Part shown: positions 1 through 12,000 of the stretch, one piece after another
Position numbering within the stretch: position 1 is the stretch's first letter
Layout: each line of letters begins with the position of its first letter
Source of the DNA: Gymnorhina tibicen
Lineage: Eukaryota; Chordata; Aves; Passeriformes; Artamidae
DNA length: 64,000 nucleotides
Assembly: GCA_013399875.1 (NCBI GenBank)
Contig: VXAZ01002374.1
Span: 585,956 to 649,955 of the forward strand
Direction: 5' to 3'
Program-made: the position numbers and the translations under genes
Notes under the pieces: model-generated
Databases searched by the model: none
Told to the model about the DNA's origin: nothing
Seen by the model: the letters and a program-made list of their open reading frames with translations, nothing else

Positions 1-3000
1 ACACAAGACTTCTTCACAGCTCCTGTCAGTTTCAAAAGAATGACAATGCTGCCTCATCCAAGCTAGCTTTGGCAGAAAACCATGGCTTTTTGTAGACAGT
101 TGGTGGGTCACTATGTAAATTACACTGAAATCTCACAGAGCAAATTACTGACTGTCGTCATTAATGGTAAGGTGTTCAACAGCAAAAGACTATCACCTTG
201 AATTAATGCTATGAGCTAATATTTTTAAATGTAGTATATTTCATACATAGATATGGTCGTTTTCCCTAGATAGACATCTAGAAGGGAGGTGCTTGGATCC
301 TTCTACAGCTAAAATGAGGCCCTATTATAAAGCTTGATCCAAGTCCTATTTTTGAGCCTGTGTCTTCTCAGGAAAGCTCACAGAAACCTCTTTTTGATAG
401 GGAAAAGCCCATGGGGCCCAGGAAGAAAAGCTGAAATTCTCTCAAACTGGGTTTTTACAGGATGAACAAGCGAGCTGGTCACATCAGCTCCCTGGCAAGT
501 TTACCAATAGCAGTAGATGTCCATGATTTTAAAAGACAATTTTCTCAACAGTAAGCTTTTTTCCCTACTAATTTAAGTAGCAGTAAACATAAGCCACAAA
601 AAGACATGCTCACCCTTCAAACTAGACACACCATGCATAAGAAACAAAGGCTCTTGTATTTCCAACTCACAAAAGAAACAAAAAGAGAATAATCTAAGAA
701 AATGATAAAATCTGCCAGCTAGGTGGCAAATTAGGCCCAAAATGGCCCAAAAGTTCTGTCAGATAAGTGACTTGTGCAATTGCACAAAATGAGCGTAAGG
801 CTGTATCTCCATCCCCCTCTCCAAGCCCCCGAAACCCTGATGATCCCCTCAGCCATCTTGCTGGTTAATAACAAAAATACTCCCACCAGGAGAAATGTTG
901 TGCAATTTGTCTGATCAGGCCCCATGCAGCCACACAACTCAGCTGTCAGAGACTGAGCACTTACAGTAAACCACTGGTAATTAACTCGTGGAGTAAAGGA
1001 GGAATTAAGCTGCTGTAAAATCCAACAATATGAACGCAGGAGAAAATCATAACCTCATTGCAGATGCTCTATTAGCCAGCAAGGGCTCTGCATTCGCCCA
1101 AGTGTGTTATTCAGCCAGCCTACTGCTTTAAATAAGAACGAGCTATTTTCTACCACAGTGCACCAGATCTCTAGAGGACCTGATTGGGAGTGATGCTGAG
1201 GACTTGGTACCCAGCTACTCTCAGTGGAAGCTGGGTGAATATTGCACCTCAGTTAGGCCAGCGATATGGACCTGATGAGATATACAGCACAAGACAAGCA
1301 ATAAATTTGTTTTCTAAAGAAGAAAAAGAAAAAAGGGCAAGTTTTTTTTTTTGGCAGAGCGGTACCTAACAGGCCTCCAGTTGGACTGACTCTTTAAATG
1401 CTGCCATATATTAATGCAGCATTCACTGTAAAATGGCAGTCTAAAACCTATATAAACCTCTTCTTCATATTGCTGTTTAAGCACAAGTGAACACGGGCAT
1501 ACACCTACATCTTCTCTAGACAGTAGATTACTGCAGAGTCTTTCTGTATACCAGACCAAATGTAAAGACTCATTCCAGGAGTTAGAAGTTTACCCAGTTT
1601 TTACTACTTAAACTGAAATGCTTGCAGCCTTAAATTTAAATAGCAAAATTCCTCTGGAAATTTCAATGAGAGAGCACAAGATTACAAACATTTAGTCCAA
1701 CCTTTTACATAATACAGGAATTTCCTCTACAGTCTCAGGTATAGAAATGATTTCCAGGGTTTGTTTGTTTAAGGAAAATCTTGGGAAAAATTTTAATTTG
1801 TTTGACAGTGTGGTAAACCACAACCATGCTTTTCACAAATTATTTTGAAAACCTGCATAAGTAGCTTGCATATTACCAAATTCAGATAATTAGAAACAAC
1901 ATCTAGTAGTTTTGATAATCTCCCAGCCATTTTAAAATAAAATGGCTCAATTAATGTGATTTGCTGTCAGATTTTTGTTCTAAAACATAAGGTGTTCCAT
2001 AGAAAACTGAGAAGGCATAAAACCCTCTAGGAAACCCCAGTCAGGTGGCAACTCAAAGTCAGAATATCTACAATCAGCCCAAACCTCTGAAATAATGCTG
2101 CTGCCCTGTAGTGCACAAAACACAAACGTGTATACATATTTAAAGATACTGCTTTGGAAAGACAGTATTTGAAAAAGCTCCCATCTACAAGCTATCACTG
2201 ATGGTGTTTTGATGGCTTGTGTCTCACTAACAAAAAACATTTAAGTTCCACACATACCTTATTTTCAAGTGTTTGTTTACAGTCCAGTTATGTGAAAACT
2301 TTCCTCTTTGGTATTTTATTCCATACCATTTCCTTAAAATTCAGTTTGTCTCTTAGGCAATATTTTACTCCTGTGAGAAGCATGGCCAGCTGTCCGATGT
2401 CAGTGGACTTCTACAGGTAAAGTAAATAGGTCCGACCCTTAGCAACAATTTTGCTGGTATGTAAGAGTTCTAAATACATGTAAATTATACGTTATGGGTG
2501 CTCAACTTGGGAGAACTACTAAACTCATAATGCCATTTCTTCTTAGCAACTCACTCTGGAGAGAAACTTTCAGAATTTCTCCTTACCAATCACATCATTA
2601 TCATAATGAATTCATGTCCTAAAGACATTGCATTAAGGGAGCAGCTTGAGCTGAATTCACAGATTTCGCACAATACTAATCCACTCCTAAGACTCAGCCT
2701 TATGCTCAAAATACTCATTTTAAATGAAACCTTGAGGAAAGGTGTTATTCCCAGCTCAAACCACTGCTTCTCCCACTTTTACCCTCTCTTCTGGACACCT
2801 CTTGAGATGTCATGTGCTTCGAGGTCACCTGCTCAGCTGCAGCTTACTGAACATCCTGAGTCATCCCAGGTACATTTCCAATGTGTGAAACTAACTCTTT
2901 AGCCCTTCCCAGGCACAATTTTATAGAGGTAATAGCTGAAACAGCCCACAAACAGTGCCTTATGATACAAGTATCCCAAAGTCCTACAAGAGAAATACAA

Positions 3001-3419
3001 ACTCACAGTGCCATATGATAAAGTGCATACATCACAGGCTGAACCTGAAGTGTGAAATCACGCATTTGCACACCTAAATCTCTTTACTTAGTAAGCATCG
3101 TGGTCCAAAATTACGTGTGACATATGGTTGCAACATGCTTCGAAAAGGCTGCCAAAACTGGGGATGCTTGAGAAAGCAGGTCACCATTCTTTGCATTCTG
3201 CTGCCTCACCAGCACCAGTGTCACTCACAACCCAGGCCACAGGGATTTACACTGGCTCAGTAAAAATACTGCCCAGAACAACCTGCTCACTGAGAGATTT
3301 ACACACCAATGAGCACAAAAAATCCATAGAAAGAAATCCCAGACATTCTCCAGCACCTCCATGTGAAATGCTATGCTCTTTCAAATCTTTTGCTGGGCGG
3401 CTGCGCATCCTCAGATTTT
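1..3419. other. non-coding region, no gene recognised
   Basis: Unique AT-leaning sequence with only short open frames (under about 100 codons) that show no recognisable domain. The stretch at roughly 960-1150 is dense in short AT-rich motifs without long homopolymers and could be a conserved non-coding element, but this is an impression. Around 3061-3090 a short piece with the wording of ancient sauropsid repeats (cacacctaaatctcttta) can be seen. I see no promoter, splice-site pair or RNA gene that I could defend. Confidence 0.5.
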
Positions 3420-3775
3420 CCTACTGTGTTCGCTTGCATTCACCTCCCTGGTTCATCAGCCGCTGCAGGGCATCTACGAAGCGGTACATGCTGCACTGCC
3501 ATCAGTGCACTGATGACACCCAGCTCTCTATCTCCTTCCCTCTTGACCCAGACACAGCTGCTGGCAACCTCAAACAATGTCTGGCAGAAATTGGTTTCTG
3601 GAAGAAGGCCAGCTGGCTGCTGCTCAACCTGGACAAGGCAGAAATAATGCTAATCAGCAGGGGGAAGTGCTTTGAGGACCTGGTGAAATTCATAACTGCT
3701 CCCTCAGCTGAGGGCATTTATCTGGCCGTCATCCTAAGCAGCATACAATGCAAGCACCAGGTCAGAATTTTGTGA
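3420..3775 (+). mobile_element. L2/CR1-like LINE reverse-transcriptase remnant
   Basis: The frame that starts at 3128 reads through to 3775 (215 codons). From about residue 125 it resembles the catalytic part of a non-LTR reverse transcriptase of the Jockey superfamily. The segment CTDDTQLS (codons 3506-3529) stands where families have YADDTQLY. It is followed by a stretch ending in LLLNLDKAEIMLI (family form LQLNLxKTELLLV) and then LAVILSS...HQV (family form LGVILDSxLSxxxQV). The first catalytic position is changed (Y to C, A to T), and nothing upstream matches the usual PQGSxLGPLLF block, so this is a fragment and not a working enzyme. The first 100 or so codons look unrelated to the element. 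L2-type elements are old and inactive in birds, so a stop-free frame here may be chance. Assignment to L2 rather than an old CR1 is uncertain. Confidence 0.65.
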
Positions 3776-4510
3776 GGATTAACTTCCTCACAAACTCACC
3801 AAAAGATTCACTCACTCTTTGTTAAATGCCTACTTCAACGCCTTTCCCTTGAGCTTGACTGTGAAAACTGCACTGGGAGCTTAGATAGATGGCCAGGAGT
3901 GCCACTTCTGGCCCTCTTCTGGACAGCAAACCAAAACAATTGCAAGCCTATTCCCTGGTGTCTTGCACATCCATCATTATATGGCATAACTCATCCGGAA
4001 AAATGATAGTCACTTCTAAAAGTGACATTCACTCATGCTTTAGATAAAACATTAAAAGCAGTTTACACCCCACCTTTGAAAAGCAGCAGCTTGGTTATCT
4101 TAAAAATCAAGCAATGTGACCAGATCTATTTTCCTGGGTCGAGTCCAAGGATTTTAGGTAAATGATGATCAACGTGCATTGGGACAGATGATATTTTATT
4201 TAAGACAGCTCATGCTCCTCAGTTCTATCTTTATAAAGGACAAATAAGTCTGCATTAAAATGCCCAGAATTTTGCAAGGGTTAGTAACTCAGTGACTTAA
4301 TTTACTCATTCAGTAGCAAGACATTAATATTTTGAAACCCTAGAAGTAAGAACAGATGTAACACCTAAGTCTGTTACCAAAAAATGAAGACCAGAGTTGA
4401 CAATATTGTATTTTATCTTTGAACTGCACTTGTGAAGCAGGCTTTTGGGGTATCTTCCTAAGCCATGCTTATCATTCAGGTACTACTAGAAGCTGTTCTT
4501 TTCCTTTTAC
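3776..4510. other. non-coding region between two LINE fragments
   Basis: Unique sequence between the reverse-transcriptase remnant and the CR1 copy. No open frame of note, no tandem repeat and no recognisable regulatory element. Confidence 0.5.
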
Positions 4511-5045
4511 AGAATGGGTCAGGTTGGAAGGCACCACAGTGGCTCATCTGGTCCAACCTCCCTGCTCAAGCAGGGTCATCCCAGAGCACATGGCACCCCC
4601 CTGCCTCCAGATGCTTCCTGAATTTCTCCAGTGAGGGAGACTCCACAAGCTCTCTGGACAATCTGTTCCAGTGCTCGGTCACCTGCACAGTAAAGAAGTT
4701 CTTCCTCATATTCAGATGGAACTTCCTGGGCATCAGTTTTTGCCCCTTGCCTGTTGTCCTATTGCTTGGCACCACTGAGAAGAGCCTGGATCCATCCTCT
4801 TGGTACCCTCCCTTCAGATACTGATAGACAGTGATGAGTTCTTTCTCAGTCTTTCTTCTTGAGGCTGAGCAGGCCCAGCTTCCTCAGCCTTTCCTCATAA
4901 GAGAGATGCTCCAGTGCCTTCATCATCTTTGTTGCCCTCCACTGGACCCACTCATAGTTTTAAAGGTCAGCCTGCATGCTCTTTTGTCACCTAATACTGG
5001 ACTTGAATTCCACAGCACCATGTCCTATTCCTGGCCTGGCCACTG
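4511..5045 (-). mobile_element. CR1 LINE, 5'-truncated 3' end
   Basis: On the plus strand the block opens with agaatgggtcaggttggaag and continues through ctggtccaacctccctgctc, the tract around 4640-4690 on the first-line length of the 3' UTR, and cctttcctcataagagagatg. This is the reverse complement of the 3' part of a bird CR1, so the element lies on the minus strand with its 3' end at 4511. About 530 bp remain, as expected from the usual 5' truncation of CR1. The ORF2 reverse transcriptase is absent. The wording matches the copy at 53.2 kb (opposite strand), so the two seem to be of one subfamily. Open frames inside it (for example 4465-4824 on the plus strand) are by-products of the repeat, not genes. 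The 5' boundary near 5045 is approximate. Confidence 0.93.
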
Positions 5046-8000
5046 ACTTTAAAGAGCATGATGTGTCTTTCCACTGTGCCTCAATTTTGTATCAATAAAA
5101 TGGGAATCATAATTATTTCCTTTTGAAGAACTTAACCATAGAAGAGCTAAGAAAACACAGGAGACGTAAGAACAGCTGTAGCAGCCTCTCCATATCCATT
5201 TAGCATCAGCAGGTCAACCTTTGCAGCCATTCTGACACCTTGGGCTCAGCTGCTCTCTGAACAGCCAGCAACATCAGTGGCATTAAGTGGACACACCACT
5301 GTTGTATTCACAAACTGGTTTTGTTCACAATGATACAAGCTAAATTTAGGGTTCACAGCAGATGATAATACAAATAAAGTACGCTGCATTCAAGAAGGAA
5401 GCAGATTTCTTGCAGAAACACTCCAAAACTCAGCACCTTCACCATTCAGAAAGGGAGTTTAGAAATGTCCAAGACACCCAGTACTCAGGTTGAAATTTAC
5501 TCTGGATCAGCCAAAACATTTTCTGAAAAGAGGCTTTTGCAAGAATTAACCAGTGGTCTGCAGTTAAACAAGATATGTGGGCAAGGGAATGCATTTCTCA
5601 ATTCTCCTTTTTCCACTGGCTCAGCTTCCCGCTTAGACACATCTTGTAACTCTCCTCATTAAACCAATGGCACAGGTAAAGAAATGGGAGCAGGACTAGG
5701 GCTCGGGTTCACACCAGAGGTACCTGACTCAACCTCTTCGTTCAAGACAACTACACATTAAACCAGTGTTGCTTGATCCATTTCCAGTCCACAGTAAAGG
5801 CAGTAAAACTGTAACAGGAGGATCCTTCCTAACGAGCAGTATTAATAGATGGTAAAGCTGCTTAAGACAATGCATTTTGCAAACATGAGGGAAAGGAGGG
5901 TAGTTTCATGGGCATGGTTTGTTTCCTTTCTATAGGTATCTTCTGTCAAACAATCATCTTCACTTGTCTTTGTTGTCATCTTCAACTAGACAGTGCAATA
6001 GGCCAGTGTTAAAGGCTGAATTTCTATTTGCTGCTTGTATTTGTTTAGCATATCTATTTGAAATAACACACATTGTTTCTACCAAGCTATGTTGAAAAAA
6101 AAATCCCAAAAAACAACAGCACACCATGATCCACAACTTCTAAGTCTCACAGGAACTTGGAGGCTGCTTTTTGGCCAAATTAGTTCTGGCCATATCCTTT
6201 TAACGCTAAGCAGAGGCAATGACGCTGGTAAAAGCAGGCAGGTTATGCAAGGCTGAGCAGATATCTTCAGCACAGTGTGTATGGGACAGCAGTTCTCCAG
6301 GGTAACAGACAATAGCTTCATTTAAAAAGGAAAGAAAAAAACCATACAAAGGAGAAAAGCTGAGGAAAAAAAAATTAATTTGGAATATGTAAAAAAGGAT
6401 TATGAAAGAAAGCACAAACTTTCCTTCTCTGCCAAAAGAAGTGATTTACTATGTGTACATCTTTGCCTTGTTACAGTTTATTACGGAGTTGGGCAGCTAA
6501 AAGAGAAAGAATTCAAATAAGGAGAGGCTACAAAAAGGCTGGCTCCTACTGTGAGCACAGGGGTGAGGAGAACGTGGAATAATACATGAAAAAAGCAGCT
6601 CATTGCAACAAAGTGACTTGTTAAGCCTTCAAAGTCTGTCACCAGCACTCCTCCAAGCAGTGTAACTGATTGCATGGCACATAGTGGGGGTTCAGTGGTG
6701 TATATTTCTGACTTCCCTTTTCTAAAAAGAAACACTATACAGCCAAAATACAACAACCTTCCTTACAACAGCACCTACATGCTGTGAACACCAAAAAGCA
6801 AATCAAGTTGCCGAGCGTGGTACATGGCAGTATAACAAGGGGTCATGGGATGAAAGCAAGACAGGGAACATTTTAGGCTGAACATCAGGGGGACAAGACT
6901 TTTGTTGAACTGTGAAAACGCTACATGCCCACGTTAAAAATTAGCTAGACAAAGCACTAGAAATTACTTTGTATACTACAACTCTGCACAGAGATGGAGC
7001 AGAACTAACTGGCCTCTGCAAAGCCTACCTTCTTATGATCCTTCATAAAAAACAGTCTACAACAGTTCTTAGATTTAACAAAGGCTTGCACTTAGAAGAG
7101 AAAATGAAATTGGGAAAGCAGAACATCTCCTTGCAAGCCTATTTCCACTGAGAGCAGCACAGCGTGGGAGGTGCAGTCGTTCAAGCGCATTATGTTCTGA
7201 CTTAAGTCGAGAGAATCATTTACAGTAAAGAAACAGGAGCAATACCTTTTTAGCATTTTTATCATCATGACTTTCTTAGCACACCACAGTTGGGGAAAAA
7301 AACAAAAACAAAAAAATAATCTGCATATTTTCTTTGAGAAAAGAAAGAAGTCACTTTGCCTGTCTTTTAAATGTTTTCTCATTTCCCTACCTATACATTA
7401 GCCCAGGCCCAGTTTCACCAAATCCAAAAGAGGAGCTGATGTCTCAGGAAACGTCGCATTCCTATACATTTCATAAAATGCAACAGCTGTGCAGGAGGGA
7501 AAGACTCAGGTTAATATTTTCATTCAGTCAAAATTCAGCCATAATTCACTCTTTCTGACAACAACTGACAAACCAGTAGTTGGTACATACTGGCCAGTAG
7601 GTCAGTGGTAATGTAGCTCCAGGCTATCCACACCTCCTACCCAGCGGTACTGATCCGGGATGGCTTAAGAGGGACTCTGGAGAGGAAAAGACCTGCTCAT
7701 ATCCTCAACTCCCAGAAAATATAGTGCAAACATATATATGTTCTCCATATTGACAGTGTTTACTTTATGGACATTCCTGGTAATAATCAGGGGATAAATT
7801 CTTGATTTCCACTGATTGTAATTTATCACAAATATGGTAAGTAGATGTCATTGGTATGCAATTGGAGGCACATACTACATTAGGAAAAAAGGCCTGAATA
7901 TCTATAACAGAGGTCATAAATAAAATGTACTAGAACATGTGAGATGAAATTCCTTTCCCCGGTCTTGGTAGAGGCATATGATTTCCATTAGTAAAAGGAC

Positions 8001-8910
8001 CACTGTAAAATTTACTGCAGAGAAGCTGATTTTCCCTTGGTAGTCTTCTTCTCTATAGATCTTCAGAATTTGTTTGCATTTTGGTTTATGTTTTCACAAA
8101 AAAAAAAAATAGTTGTTTTATCTTTGTGGAACTGGATCCTTTAGTTCCTCATGTGCAGCTAGGAAGATGTGCTCCATCTTATATCAGCTGAAATTCAATT
8201 TTTCACAATTATCCAAAACAACAAAACTCAGCCTGCCTAATTCTCATGAACACACACACAAGCACCTCCAAAAAAGTTTTAATCTAAGCAGATATTCTGC
8301 TCATCTCTGTTCTTTACAGCAGTACACACCATGCGCAATTACCTTACAAAATAAAGCTTCTAGCTGGTGCACTTTGCACATGTTTAAATAGTACAAGGGG
8401 TGAAAGAAATATGAATTATTCCTTAATAACTGCTGTTTGTAGGTGATAAAAAAATCATACTGCTGGCACCACTCCCCTGAAATCTTAAACCCAATCCCAG
8501 GAAAGCAGTAGAGAAAAAGTTGTGCTCCAAGTACCTACGTGCCCATGTTAAATTTAAGAATTGGTTTAAGTACCTTCCCTAGACCAAGGCCCTGAGCAAG
8601 TGAAATATGATTTTTCTATTTAAAATATTAAAAAGATACAGGCTGCCCAAGTGTTTTACATTTCTTTTTCCTTCTTGACTTCTAATTCATTTCTGACATA
8701 GTGTTTCCTTTCAGTCTCTTGTCTGTACCATAAATCTACCTGTAATAATTTGGTACCAGTCACACACTTTGCATGAAAATGGATCTTGGACCCTTCCCAG
8801 TCACAGGCTGTGAGGTACAATGTCCATCATAAGTCATAGTTTCAGTAACCGAAATCTTTCATTCAGGCATTACATCCCTTTGTGAATCCCAGTGTATGAC
8901 AGACAGATGG
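5046..8910. other. non-coding region, mostly unique
   Basis: No gene recognised. Short open frames only, several of them phenylalanine- or lysine-rich because of T- and A-runs (around 6340-6380 and 7290-7330). A possible old CR1 trace at 6836-6925 is listed separately. The rest shows no tandem repeat, hairpin or splice pattern that stands out. Confidence 0.5.
6836..6925 (+). repeat. possible ancient CR1 fragment
   Basis: The stretch with ggggtcatgggatgaaagca, acattttaggctgaacatca and gaactgtgaaaac is worded like the sense strand of old reptilian CR1 3' regions, in which a tract about a sequence being reduced to a small set is followed by taggctgaatatcagg and a run encoding the end of ORF2 or the early 3' UTR. 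Only about 90 bp can be followed and divergence is high, so the match from memory is weak. Confidence 0.35.
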
Positions 8911-9002
8911 AATTAATTCAGCTATTTACTCCAGAGTAAATCACCAATTCCGCGGAATGTAAGCATCCTAACATCAGGAGTAAATGAGATCAAAATTAGG
9001 CC
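8911..9002. repeat. ancient inverted-arm interspersed repeat
   Basis: The arm atttactcc (8924-8932) is exactly complementary to ggagtaaat (8977-8985), and the right side ends in gagatcaaaattaggcc. From memory this is the layout of a short palindromic repeat that is common in turtle and crocodilian DNA, where arms with acaccagtgtaa/ttactcc wording end in gatcagaatttggccc. No protein is encoded. It may derive from a non-autonomous DNA transposon with long terminal inverted repeats, but the family cannot be named from sequence alone. Confidence 0.45.
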
Positions 9003-12000
9003 ATCTTATATGAACCTTGCTTTGTAGAAACATTAATTGTATTTATGGTCTTGGGGTCCCCCGTTATTAACAGAGCTGAGACACCACAAACTGCAGTCAC
9101 ACAAATGCATCTTACCAACTGGAAGAAAACATTTTAAATTTATTTTCAGAAAAAGTCCATCTAGTTTCTCTTCTTTTTTTTTTTTTTTCTCCCCAAAGCT
9201 TGCACAGAACTATCCAGTCTCTGCAAATGTGATCCAAAAATTAGCTGGGAAAAGCAGGAAGGTGCTAACTAAGCACTGGATCAGGCAACAACCCAGCAGC
9301 TGACACACAGTTTCACAGCACTACCTCAGTTCTGCCTGACTGCACACTGCATCTCTCATCGGACACCTTGACACACAGGTGTAAAAACCTCCACTAAACT
9401 ATTCTGGAGTCACAGCTCAAGAAGATGGGACAGACATCTTGAGGCGCATAAAGGGTTTATAGAGAGACACCCAAGATGAAGCTGGCCACTTATTTTCTGT
9501 AATGGAAACGAATAGAAGCAAAAACTGAAAGAGTAGTTTCTCCTGCTGTTGATCTTAAGACCCTTAGCATATGTATAGCATGTTCACTACATGCTACTGT
9601 ACAGGGCCCTTCATATTGTGTGAAGTAGGATAGTAAGCTTAGACAACTGAGAAAACACTGATGAGCAGATATCAACCAGTCAAAAATCAGTTTTACTTAT
9701 TAAAGGTCATAACCCTTTTTTCACATCACTAGGAAATTCTGGGGAACACTAAAGCCCAGACCTATGACAATGCCTTCCTTTTCCTAACTCATTGTTTTTC
9801 TAATGGTGCCCTCTTTTTTTGTTTTGAGTTGAGGGAGTTTTTTTGTTTGTTTACAGCTCTGCTCATCAAATTTTCCTAACGGTAACAAGATGACGAAAAG
9901 CCAGAGAAGCAAACCCAAGCTAACTGATAGCACGAGCATGTCTCACATAAACATTCATTATACACTGTGGCACTGCTGAAGCTACTGCACTGGCCACAGA
10001 CCCTACAGTTTAGTACCACTGACCTTAATAGCAGGCAGGTGAAGAGCAAAACTGATGTGTCAAGCATAAAGCTAGAGTAATTTGCACTCTTATGACCAGA
10101 TCCTGAGCTGGCACACAGTGACCATAGGTTCTCCAAGATCAACGGTATGAAGTCAATTTTTTTTCTAGCTCAGTCAACAATTTTTAATCTGAGCACTTCC
10201 AGGAAATCAGAGAGATCACTTGGCATTTGTTATACTGCCCAATTAAAACTTCTGAGCTGTAGATTCTTTCATTTTGATACCCACGTTTAAATACACATTT
10301 CATATTAGTAGAGCTGCAAGAAATTAAGTTATCTCAGATCACAGTTATTTGGAAAATCTTTTCCCCTCGCCATTACTGACTCAGAGGGAGTCTACTGAAA
10401 CTTCCCAGTGGAATATGCATGCAGGGTTCAAATAAACCCATATATTCAATGCCTGCTTTACTCAAAGAATAATACCTCATTTTCTGAGTGAAGACATAAT
10501 GAAAATCATTTCCTTTTCCTCATGGATTTTCTGGAAAGAAAATTGGGATACCTCGTACCCCCATAGTACCCTTGTCTTCCTTATGGAAAACAAGCTGTGC
10601 TATGGAAAGCAAGGTAAAGTCTACTTGACATGCAAGGCACCTAAATCAGTGAAAGCACATCAATAAGATGGGTGTTTGCTTTGTCTTCACCTTGAGGTAG
10701 GAGCTGTGTCAGCAAACACTGAATTAAGAACACACGACAGGTAAGACTTCTCCATTCGCCTAAACATTCCCCTCCATCACTGCGAGCCGTTCCATACTTC
10801 CCTGTCTTTCCATATGTGTTCCAGTTTGTCTTTCAGCATCTCTTTGTAGTTCCATGCCAGACCTCTGGACTTCTGTCCCACAGCAGTTCCCCAGCACACT
10901 GCCCTGCTCAGCACCATCCCTTTTACATTGCTAGAGCTGATCTCATCCATTCAAAGGGACTCAGCCATCACACAGTCAACAAGTCACCTGTCCAGAGGTC
11001 AGCTGTCACTCAGCTTCCTTTTATCAGCACTTACATATATACATCATTAGTGTATTTAGCAACAGATGCAAACAAAAAATTTGCAACAAGATATATGCAG
11101 TGAAACCTTTATATATATAGGGCAGTGAAACCTTTCATTTCTTCTAATGGAATCAAGTTAAAAGGCTAAAATTCCTTTGAATAAAATTTACAGGGACTCC
11201 AAAATCCACAAGAGATGGAAAACTAGTGAGGGCACAGAAATGGCTGAGATGTAGAGAGACTGAACCCACAAACAGAAAATTTGCAAGATTAAGTTCAACT
11301 TGGAAAAAATACAACACATCTATGGTTTTTCTTAAAAAAAGAAAAACCTCCAGACCACACAAACCTAGAAAGCAGCAATGGGTAGGAAAGACTGAGGGTC
11401 AGTAGCAGATAGTAAATTAGACATGAGTCCAGAATGCAGTCTGACAGCAAAAAAGGTCACCACAATTTTAGGCTCCATATGCAGAGACAGCAAGTAACAG
11501 GGAAGTAATGGTTTTTATCTATATTGATCGGGTGCAGTCTACTATGGAAAAAACATGCTCAATTCTGTGTTTTGTGTAAACAAAAACTAATGGCAGTTTG
11601 GAGGGACTTCATACAAAACAGCCACAGAATAGCTTGGAGGGCTAGCAGAACTAACCAAGGAAGATGAAAAGCTGGCAAAAAAAAAAAAAAAAAAGAAAAA
11701 AAGGAAACCAAACCAGACATTCTCTTCCAAAGAAGTTAGAACAATTTAAGACGTTTGACAAAAAATTATTGCTGAGGATAGGCTAGGCAAACCCGCTCAC
11801 TTTTGTACCAAAAGCAGTCAAGATTTACTTTTGAGAATTACTGAGTCTAACTTGGAAGGGTGTTAACACTGATGGGGCAATTATTTCCAGAACTGCTGTC
11901 CTGTGTAAATGTCCAGCTGCCCCCTGGGAACTGTTTCTGGTTCACGCAATAGCTAAGAAAAGCACAACAACGTGAAAGACTGGAAAGAAGATGCACCAAA

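Noticed and set aside
4419..5046. Open frames of up to 119 codons on both strands
   Set aside because: They lie in the CR1 3' UTR, which is repeat sequence without coding function.
7598..7625. tRNA-like word around agtggtaatgtagctcc
   Set aside because: No cloverleaf can be formed and the A- and B-box spacing is wrong.
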